Assembly: GCA_934476315.1 (NCBI GenBank)
Contig: CAKSNQ010000008.1
Location: forward strand, 1 to 51,362
Source of the DNA: an uncultured Eubacteriales bacterium
Lineage (GTDB): Bacteria > Bacillota > Clostridia > Oscillospirales > CAG-272
Length of the DNA: 51,362 bases
Direction of reading: 5' to 3'
Part shown: positions 7,264 to 13,331 of the stretch, piece by piece
How positions within the stretch are numbered: position 1 is the stretch's first letter
Layout of the letters: each line of letters opens with the position of its first letter
Notes under the pieces: generated by a model
Database searches by the model: none
What the model was told of the DNA's origin: nothing
The model's input: only the letters and a program-made list of their open reading frames with translations
Position numbers and translations under genes: made by a program

Positions 7264-7725
7264 TCAGCGGAAGGATTGGATAGACACGGTTAGATGCGCT
7301 GCGCCGAAAACGGTCATAAGTATCACAGCGGGCAGGTTATGCAGCCAAACGGCAGCACACAAGAAATAAAGCACGGGAAATACCGCAAGCGGCATCGGGA
7401 CAAAGAGAAATGCGCGATTCAGCAAGGCAATCTCCCGCCCGCCGGCAAAATATCGAATCCATACGGCATAATACAATATGAGGAACAAGGCAGCAAGCCA
7501 AAGCCAGACACTTCGGAATTGAATTGGCTCTCGGCTCACCAAAAGTGTAATCGCCGCCAAATAGGCGATCCGGCTGATCTGCTCCACGATTTCTATCCAA
7601 TGCGAAACCGCCGCACCCTGTTCTGCCTTTCCGACCGGGGGAAAAACGGCATAAGCAATATTGATCAGCATGGGCAGCGCAAACACCACAAGTCCAATCC
7701 ACGAAAAGGATAGCTTCAAATTCAT
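7264..7725 (-). CDS. Membrane protein, unrecognised, paired with TetR3
   Basis: A 153-residue hydrophobic protein with about five predicted helices (residues near 8-28, 50-62, 72-90, 104-125 and 130-147). No family recognised. Its ATG overlaps the TetR3 stop as ATGA, so the two form a two-gene operon. The stop lies 26 bases before the TetR2 promoter. A membrane protein coupled to a TetR is a common arrangement for a small export or envelope function, but nothing in the sequence shows transport. Confidence 0.75.
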   Translation of the reverse strand: MNLKLSFSWIGLVVFALPMLINIAYAVFPPVGKAEQGAAVSHWIEIVEQISRIAYLAAITLLVSREPIQFRSVWLWLAALFLILYYAVWIRYFAGGREIALLNRAFLFVPMPLAVFPVLYFLCAAVWLHNLPAVILMTVFGAAHLTVSIQSFR

Positions 7726-8327
7726 AGAACGACACCGGCTTTCACAGCAAACTCCGGCAACTTTGTTGGCTTGCCGTAAATGGCGATCAGTGCACGGAAC
7801 TCCCGGCGAAATGCCTCGCGAAGCTCAAGCTCTGTCAAATGCAAATGATCAGTATTGGCCAGAATGGCCAGCCCATAGGTAAAGTAGACCATGTCCTGAT
7901 GAAAGCGGCGGGCAATCTCCTCGCTGTAACCAAATTCATCAACGATGACCGTAATGACCTCCGAAAACAGCACATCATTCTGGTATGGGCCAAGCTGTTC
8001 GCCTTCCAGATAGAGCCAGCGAAAAAGTTGTTTTTCCTCAGCCGCAAATTTCACAAAACCCATCCCATAGCTGCTGTAACGACTATCATTTCCCTCGTGA
8101 ATGCGCAGTGAATCCCGCACACGCTGCGTGTGCATTCGGATAGCACGATCGGTCAGGGCGGCTTTCAATTCCTCCATATTCTTGAATGAAAAATAGATCG
8201 GCTGCGTGGAGCAGCCCAATTTTTTTGCGACACTGCGGGCGTTGATGGCAGCGAATCCATCACCACGCAACACCTCTATAGCAGCATCAATAATTTCATC
8301 TTTTGAAACCTTTTTTGCAGCAGGCAT
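7722..8327 (-). CDS. TetR-family regulator (TetR3)
   Basis: A 201-residue TetR protein. The DNA-binding domain reads SKDEIIDAAIEVLRGDGFAA, then VAKKLGCSTQPIYFSFKNME at about residues 33-52. The C-terminal part (FVKFAAEEKQLFRWLYLEG) resembles the WHG-type ligand domain. Start chosen at MPAAKKVSKD, after GAGGTG; an upstream ATG at 8354 lies inside the operator. It is more distant from TetR1 and TetR2 and has no KTR partner. It overlaps the downstream membrane-protein gene by four bases. Confidence 0.93.
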   Translation of the reverse strand: MPAAKKVSKDEIIDAAIEVLRGDGFAAINARSVAKKLGCSTQPIYFSFKNMEELKAALTDRAIRMHTQRVRDSLRIHEGNDSRYSSYGMGFVKFAAEEKQLFRWLYLEGEQLGPYQNDVLFSEVITVIVDEFGYSEEIARRFHQDMVYFTYGLAILANTDHLHLTELELREAFRREFRALIAIYGKPTKLPEFAVKAGVVL

Positions 8328-8344
8328 GATGTTCACCTCGAACA

Positions 8345-8406
8345 ATAATAACATTCAGTTATGTATAACGCATTGTTATTATACAGTCATATAATTCCGT
8401 TGTCAA
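8345..8406 (-). promoter_or_regulatory. TetR3 promoter with tandem operators
   Basis: Minus strand: TTGACA (8406-8401), 17-base spacer, TATAAT (8383-8378). Downstream lie two copies of a 15-bp palindrome ATAAC-N5-GTTAT, at 8365-8379 and 8348-8362, 17 bp centre to centre. A longer ATAATAACA/TGTTATTAT pair encloses both. The tandem layout suggests cooperative binding of two TetR dimers. Confidence 0.87.
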
Positions 8407-8531
8407 GAGAGTCATCGCAATTTCTGACGGATTTGCCATTGCGCATTAAAAGCATCATATGGTAGGTTAAAAGACACTTTACACACTTCAGGCACCCTTA
8501 GACCGTATTCATTTGGATAACAGGCGCAATT

Positions 8532-8909
8532 TCACATGAATATTAACTCGTTATTTACAATTTCTTTTGCCAGATTTCGTATGCTATTCATCTTCCCGAC
8601 CCACGCCATTTGGTCGGTGGCTTTCAATCGCTCGGTAACGCCCTCTGCTGCAGCCATCTGCTTTATCAGCCGCTCAAACGTTTCCTCCGCCTGTCGGTCA
8701 ATGGCAGCAAGATAACCGTTTAACTTACCGCTGATTTGCAGGATTGATAAAGTCATTCGTTTGTTGCGGCGGAGATATTCGTGATGGAGCTGTCCCCATA
8801 TTCCGATAGGTTGGTGTTTTTCTTCCGACAATTTCAGACACGGCAAATAATAATCACCTTGCAGTTCATACCAAAGTCCGTTGCTTTCGTCATATTTATA
8901 CTTTTTCAT
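8532..8909 (-). CDS. tnpV: TnpV, transposon-encoded protein
   Basis: A 125-residue protein of the TnpV family carried by Tn4451-type and related integrative elements of Clostridia. Diagnostic stretches are DYYLPCLKL, QPIGIWGQLHHEYL, GKLNGYLAAIDRQAEE and WVGKMNSIRNLAKEIVN. TnpV is not needed for the known recombination reaction and its role is unknown; it marks mobile-element DNA. I start it at the ATG at 8909, eight bases after GAGGA, rather than at the in-frame TTG at 8915. No recombinase gene is present in the window. Confidence 0.88.
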   Translation of the reverse strand: MKKYKYDESNGLWYELQGDYYLPCLKLSEEKHQPIGIWGQLHHEYLRRNKRMTLSILQISGKLNGYLAAIDRQAEETFERLIKQMAAAEGVTERLKATDQMAWVGKMNSIRNLAKEIVNNELIFM

Positions 8910-8911
8910 AA

Positions 8912-9082
8912 TCAAATCCTCACTTTCTTATATTTCATTTTAAATGCTTTTATCAAAAGTTCGTCTAAATCTTCAACGGGTTTCCCGTTGTCGAGAAATA
9001 ATGACCTTTCTTCATTTAAGCACTTGATAAGCAACCGCCACTCAAATTCCGATAATTCCAAAAAGCGTTTTTGTTCTTTCAT
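8912..9082 (-). CDS. Small hypothetical protein upstream of tnpV
   Basis: A 56-residue charged protein (MKEQKRFLELSEFEWRLLIK and so on) with two predicted helices. The ATG follows AAAGGAGGA by eight bases, and a longer frame to 9118 lacks such a site. The stop is two bases before the tnpV start, so the two are co-transcribed. Short helical ORFs in this position are common in TnpV-bearing elements, but I cannot name the family. Confidence 0.75.
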   Translation of the reverse strand: MKEQKRFLELSEFEWRLLIKCLNEERSLFLDNGKPVEDLDELLIKAFKMKYKKVRI

Positions 9083-9167
9083 AGTAAAATCCTCCTTTGC
9101 AAGTACATTGTACAGCAAAAGAGGACTTTTTGAAAATGTGCGTTTGGAACTGAATATGATTATACGC

Positions 9168-9211
9168 TTCTGGTATGTTAATTAAATCCCTTATGAACAT
9201 CCGTACCAGAA
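9168..9211. repeat. Inverted repeat at the composition boundary
   Basis: TTCTGGTA (9168-9175) and TACCAGAA (9204-9211) face each other across 28 AT-rich bases, directly before the 28-bp palindrome at 9213. The low-GC, all-minus-strand island ends here and the GC-rich region begins. It may mark an element end or integration scar; this is inference. Confidence 0.4.
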
Positions 9212-9212
9212 A

Positions 9213-9246
9213 CAAAAGGACACCCGCGGGTGTCCTTTTGTTTTTT
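9213..9246 (+). terminator. Perfect 28-bp palindrome with T-tract
   Basis: CAAAAGGACACCCG is followed at once by its exact reverse complement, then TTTTTT. It is a strong intrinsic terminator in the plus direction; the minus direction also ends in TTT. No plus-strand gene precedes it in the window, so it may shield the island from rightward transcription or be left from a removed gene. Confidence 0.8.
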
Positions 9247-9299
9247 CACACCGAAACGCAGGCGCGGTCTGCAAAATCCGACATGAAGGAGACAGCACC

Positions 9300-10250
9300 A
9301 TGAAAAGAAACAGAATCGTTCTTGCCCTACTTACTCTGGCAATCCTGCTTTCCGGCGTGGCATTTGCCCTCACCTCCTGCGCGGGCGGCTCGCCTGAGTG
9401 CGAGGCAGGGGAGCACCAACTGGTCAAGGAGACGAAAGTCATCGACGTCTCCGGGCGCGGGCTCTGCTCGGATAAGCTGGTTCTGCAAAGCTGCGAATGT
9501 GGCGAGAGTTGCGGGAGCAGTGGCAACCCCTGCAACACCGAATATGAAATATTGGATTTTGACACCTATACAGACAAAAAAGGGTACGAGCACTACATCG
9601 GCACAGCAAAATGCCCCCAATGCTCGCTCGAAATGAAAATCGACGCATATTCCCCGGACGAAGATTCCACCACCTCCTGCCGCTACACCACATATAATAA
9701 AGAGACTTATTCTCTGAACGGCGAGGTGCTGGGCGAATTTGACTACCGCGAGGTTCAGTACAGCCATGACTGTCTGTACCAGTTCGACCCGACCGACGAC
9801 TGCGAAAGCGGCTATACCGGGGTGGGGACGTGCACACGGTGCGGACATTCCGAGAAGGTCAGCGGCGACAACCACGACCGGGAGTCAAAAGGCGGATTCA
9901 ATTATATGACCGCGAGCATCGAATTCCCCACTTCGGAGGGCTTCTGCGGCGGAGCTCTCGAAAAATATTCCTGCGGTTGCGGGAAGTACGAGCTCCTCAA
10001 GGACTGGGACCTCCCCTGCAAATTTGAACCCGTCGGGGCTGAGCGCGAATATACCGGCGACGACGGTCGCACACATTCCGTACAGAATTATAAGTGCAAA
10101 AACTGCCCCCTTGAGAAGTGCGAGGACGAATATTGGGTGGAGACCCTTTTGGATGTCCAGTTCTTCACCGTAACGACCTACAAGCGCGGGGATACCGTCT
10201 ATATCTCCCACACCGTGACGAGAACCGATAAGATTCCTCTTCTGGAGTAA
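9300..10250 (+). CDS. Cysteine-rich secreted lipoprotein
   Basis: A 316-residue exported protein. Residues 1-27 are a lipoprotein signal (MKRN, hydrophobic core, lipobox ALTSC with Cys27). The mature part has many cysteines in zinc-finger-like pairs: CECGESC, CPQC, CTRCGH, CGCGKY and CKNCPLEKC. The repeated 'Cys-x-x-Cys then acidic stretch' pattern suggests several small metal-bound or disulfide modules. No enzyme motif is visible. The ATG follows GAAGGAGA. It stands alone between two terminators. Similar Cys-rich lipoproteins occur in gut Clostridia, but I know of no function. Confidence 0.85.
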   Translation: MKRNRIVLALLTLAILLSGVAFALTSCAGGSPECEAGEHQLVKETKVIDVSGRGLCSDKLVLQSCECGESCGSSGNPCNTEYEILDFDTYTDKKGYEHYIGTAKCPQCSLEMKIDAYSPDEDSTTSCRYTTYNKETYSLNGEVLGEFDYREVQYSHDCLYQFDPTDDCESGYTGVGTCTRCGHSEKVSGDNHDRESKGGFNYMTASIEFPTSEGFCGGALEKYSCGCGKYELLKDWDLPCKFEPVGAEREYTGDDGRTHSVQNYKCKNCPLEKCEDEYWVETLLDVQFFTVTTYKRGDTVYISHTVTRTDKIPLLE

Positions 10251-10293
10251 TAGAGCACAGACACCGAAGCATTTCAATGAAAAATAAATAATA

Positions 10294-10341
10294 AACAGGA
10301 CTCACATTTCGCCGACGGCGTTGTGTGGGTCCTGTTTTTTT
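10294..10341 (+). terminator. Intrinsic terminator of the Cys-rich lipoprotein gene
   Basis: AACAGGAC with a following CACA pairs with TGTG and GTCCTGTT, with an inner GCCG/CGGC stem, and a run of seven T's follows. It lies 43 bases after the lipoprotein stop. Confidence 0.85.
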
Positions 10342-10514
10342 GCCCCCGTTTTTCCCCCGCAGACGGCAACGATACAAGCCCCGTTCCGCACCGTTCTGCA
10401 GCGCTTGAAAATATCGGATTTCGACCGAAAATGGTCGGATTTGCTTCTTGCAAATGGCGAACCTTTGTGATATTATGTGCTTGACACCAGAATTTCTGTG
10501 AAATATTGACAGAA

Positions 10515-10533
10515 CCGTCAAACAGACTGACGG
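10515..10533. promoter_or_regulatory. Palindrome upstream of the ribokinase-AraC gene
   Basis: CCGTCA-N7-TGACGG, 79 bases before the GTG start. It follows TTGACA at 10505-10510, which could be a -35 element, though no clear -10 is seen. The rest of 10342-10611 holds no gene. The site is a candidate target for the AraC domain of the next protein. Confidence 0.4.
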
Positions 10534-10611
10534 ATTTGCCCCGCCTCCCCGTGTCGCCCGGCGGCTGCGGGCGAAAAGGCGGCGGCTGTGTGACAGAGAG
10601 GAGTGTGCGGC

Positions 10612-11853
10612 GTGCGCATTTTGATTTTCGGATCGGCTAATATTGATTTTGTTTATGCCGTGGACAACATCGTCCGCCCGGGGGAAACGACACAATCCGG
10701 GGCGATTACCGTGTTCCCCGGCGGGAAGGGTCTGAACCAGGCGGTCGCCGTTGCAAAGACCGGGGCACCCTGCCGCTTTGCAGGGACGATCGGCGCGGAC
10801 GGGCTGTTTTTGAAGGAGCTTTTGCAGAGCGCGGGGGTGGATACCACCCCAATCAGGGTCTCGGAGAACAAAACCGGGCACGCCATCATCCAGGTCGACC
10901 GGCTCGGGCACAACTCGATCATCATCGCCCACGGAGCCAATTTTGAAAACGATCGGGCGTATGTGGACCGGGTTCTCTCACATTACGCGGCGGGGGACTA
11001 TCTGATTCTGCAAAACGAGATCAACGACCCTTCCTACCTCGTGCAGCGGGCGCACAGCCTCGGCATGGTCATCTTTCTGAACCCGTCCCCCATCAACGAG
11101 GCGATCCTTTCGCTGGACCTGTCCCGCATATCCTACCTGATTCTTAACGAAACGGAAGCGGAGCAGATCGGCAAAACCGAGAATACGGACGGGTTCCTGC
11201 AGGAAATCCGCCGCGCCTATCCGCATCTGCGGGTCGTCCTGACCCTTGGCGCGAACGGCAGTATTTACGCCGACGAAAGCGGGCAATACCACTGCCGGGC
11301 ATATCGGGTTCAGGCGGTGGATACGACCGCGGCGGGCGATACCTTTACAGGATATTTCGTCGCCATGCTGTCGCTTGGCTACCCGGTCAGAGAGGCGCTG
11401 AAATATGCCAGCGCCGCCGCCGCGGTCGCTGTCTCCCGTCCCGGCGCGGCGGTCTCCATCCCCACCTTTGCCGAGGTGCGGGAGGCTATGAAAACGATGC
11501 TTCGGAGCGACAGGTCGAGCGAGCTTGAGCGACAGCTTCACCTGTATCTGGAGAACCACATGACGGATGCAACGCTGGCGGAATTTGCCGAGCTGGCCGG
11601 GTACTGCCCGGACTATGCCGGCAAGCAAGTGCGGGAGCTGACGGGCAAGTCCTTTATCGCGCTCCTGCAGGAGCTTCGCTGTTCAGAAGCGGCAAAGCGC
11701 CTGACCGAAACGGAGCTGTCCGTGGGGCAGATCGCGTCCGTCGTCGGATATGTGAATGAAAGTCATTTCCGCCGGATTTTCCGCCGACAATACGGCAAAG
11801 CGCCGCTGACCTATCGCAAAGAGACGCGGGCGAGCCGGTCGGAAGTCGTCTGA
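10612..11853 (+). CDS. PfkB/ribokinase-family sugar kinase fused to an AraC helix-turn-helix
   Basis: A 413-residue two-domain protein. Residues 1-290 are a PfkB kinase: GSANIDFVYAVD at the start, the FPGGKGLNQAVA substrate motif near 35-47, and DTTAAGDTFTG with catalytic Asp243. The last motif is close to ribokinase. Residues about 305-405 are an AraC-type double helix-turn-helix, including LAEFAELAGYCPDY and IASVVGYVNESHFRRIFRR. The GTG at 10612 is eight bases after AGAGAGGAG; an earlier GTG at 10603 overlaps that site. Phosphorylation of ribose or a nucleoside-like sugar is inferred. Ligand binding may control DNA binding. Two ADP-ribosylglycohydrolase genes follow on the same strand. Confidence 0.9.
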   Translation: MRILIFGSANIDFVYAVDNIVRPGETTQSGAITVFPGGKGLNQAVAVAKTGAPCRFAGTIGADGLFLKELLQSAGVDTTPIRVSENKTGHAIIQVDRLGHNSIIIAHGANFENDRAYVDRVLSHYAAGDYLILQNEINDPSYLVQRAHSLGMVIFLNPSPINEAILSLDLSRISYLILNETEAEQIGKTENTDGFLQEIRRAYPHLRVVLTLGANGSIYADESGQYHCRAYRVQAVDTTAAGDTFTGYFVAMLSLGYPVREALKYASAAAAVAVSRPGAAVSIPTFAEVREAMKTMLRSDRSSELERQLHLYLENHMTDATLAEFAELAGYCPDYAGKQVRELTGKSFIALLQELRCSEAAKRLTETELSVGQIASVVGYVNESHFRRIFRRQYGKAPLTYRKETRASRSEVV

Positions 11854-11950
11854 TTTTTACTGTATCATCCGGGTGTGCGGACAGCCGTGGGCACGCCCGA
11901 CCGCGCAAAGCAACCCAAACAGATTCGCAATTTCAAGAGGAGGAACAAAA

Positions 11951-13303
11951 ATGCTGAAAAATCACATGTGGTATTGCTACTGGGACGCGCTCGACACCGA
12001 GTTGCGTCAATGCCGGGACGAGGGAAAGGAAGTCCCGCCCGCGCTGGAGGAAGAGGTACGCGCCCTCGAAAAGGTGACGCGCGGACCCTTTACGGAGGAG
12101 GAATACAACAGCGTCATGGCGCTCGTTGACCGCCTGGAGGCACTGCCGGAGCCGGAGAACCCCGTCTATCGGGAGCCTTCCGACAGAGACGGCATCAGCG
12201 CACTCTCCATGCCCCGCCGCGCCGCCGCCCCCTACGACAAAGCGACCATCGAAAACAAGGTTCACGGCGCCTGGATCGGGCGCATCACGGGCTGTCTGAT
12301 CGGCAAGCCGGTCGAGGGCAGAAACCGCGAATACATCCGCAAGCTCGCCGAGGCGGACGGGAACTGGCCCATCACGCGCTATCTGCACGCCAAGGTACCC
12401 AATCCGGAAAACGACCCGTTCTTCGAGCACCCTGCCATTAAAAACGGTTGGTTTTTTGAGCGAATCCGGGGCTTCTCCCCCGCCGACGACGACACCAACT
12501 ACACCACGCTGTACCTGACCGTTCTGGAAACCTACGGGCGGGATTTCACCCCGATCGACGTGGCGGAGGCATGGCTCCGCAATTTCCCGGCGCTGTGTCT
12601 GTGCACCGCGGAGCAGGCGGCGTTCCGCAACTTTCTGACGCACGTTCTGCCGCCGCACTCCGGCTCCTACCGCAACCCCTACCGTGAGTGGATCGGCGCG
12701 CAGATCCGGGGTGATTTCTTCGGATACATCAACCCGGGCGACCCCTTTACCGCCGCGGACTACGCTTTCCGGGACGCCTGCTGCACCCACACGAAAAACG
12801 GCATCTACGGCGAAATGTTCGCCGCCGCCATGATCGCGGAGGCGGCGGTTTCCTCCGACATGCACCACATCATTGAAACGGGACTTTCCGTCATCCCCTC
12901 GACCTCGCGTCTGTGGCGGGATGTGAGAAAGATTCTGGCTCTGTACGACGCCGGCACCTCCTACGAGGACACGGTGGAGATCATTCACACGCAGTACCCC
13001 ATGAACACCCACCACAACAGCGTGCACACCAATTCCAACGCCATGATCGTGGCGACGGCGCTGCTGTACGGTGAGGGCGACTACGAACGGACGCTCGGCA
13101 TGAGCATCATGCCCGGCATGGATACGGACTGCAACGGCGCGACCGTCGGCTCCGTCATCGGCATGGTGACGGGGGCGGACCGGATTCCCGCGCACTTCAC
13201 AGACCCGATCTGCGACACCCTTTGCACCGACATTGCAGGCAACGCGCGCGTCAGCATTTCCGACATGGCAAAGCGCACGATGAAGTTCATTCCCGCCGAG
13301 TGA
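11951..13303 (+). CDS. ADP-ribosylglycohydrolase-fold protein, cytoplasmic
   Basis: A 450-residue protein of the ADP-ribosylglycohydrolase (ARH/DraG, COG1397) fold with no signal peptide. The metal motifs are PADDDTNYT (Asp179-181) and GMDTDCNGATVG (Asp391, Asp393). The last motif has Cys where classical ARH enzymes have Thr, marking a subfamily. An extra N-terminal region of about 100 residues precedes the fold (KVHGAWIGRITGCLIGKP starts it). The ATG follows AGAGGAGGAA. Members hydrolyse N- or O-glycosidic bonds to ADP-ribose or related ribosyl groups; the substrate here is unknown. It lies 97 bases after the ribokinase-AraC gene and 28 before its secreted relative. Confidence 0.9.
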   Translation: MLKNHMWYCYWDALDTELRQCRDEGKEVPPALEEEVRALEKVTRGPFTEEEYNSVMALVDRLEALPEPENPVYREPSDRDGISALSMPRRAAAPYDKATIENKVHGAWIGRITGCLIGKPVEGRNREYIRKLAEADGNWPITRYLHAKVPNPENDPFFEHPAIKNGWFFERIRGFSPADDDTNYTTLYLTVLETYGRDFTPIDVAEAWLRNFPALCLCTAEQAAFRNFLTHVLPPHSGSYRNPYREWIGAQIRGDFFGYINPGDPFTAADYAFRDACCTHTKNGIYGEMFAAAMIAEAAVSSDMHHIIETGLSVIPSTSRLWRDVRKILALYDAGTSYEDTVEIIHTQYPMNTHHNSVHTNSNAMIVATALLYGEGDYERTLGMSIMPGMDTDCNGATVGSVIGMVTGADRIPAHFTDPICDTLCTDIAGNARVSISDMAKRTMKFIPAE

Positions 13304-13331
13304 GCGGTACCGAAATAAGGGAGGAAAAAAC

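Noticed and set aside
8532..9082. A full integrative element with recombinase next to tnpV
   Set aside because: No serine or tyrosine recombinase frame is present between 1 and 9.3 kb; only TnpV and a small ORF remain, and the element may continue outside the window.
10603..10611. GTG at 10603 as start of the ribokinase-AraC gene
   Set aside because: It overlaps its own ribosome binding site; the GTG at 10612 has proper spacing and gives the usual kinase N-terminus.
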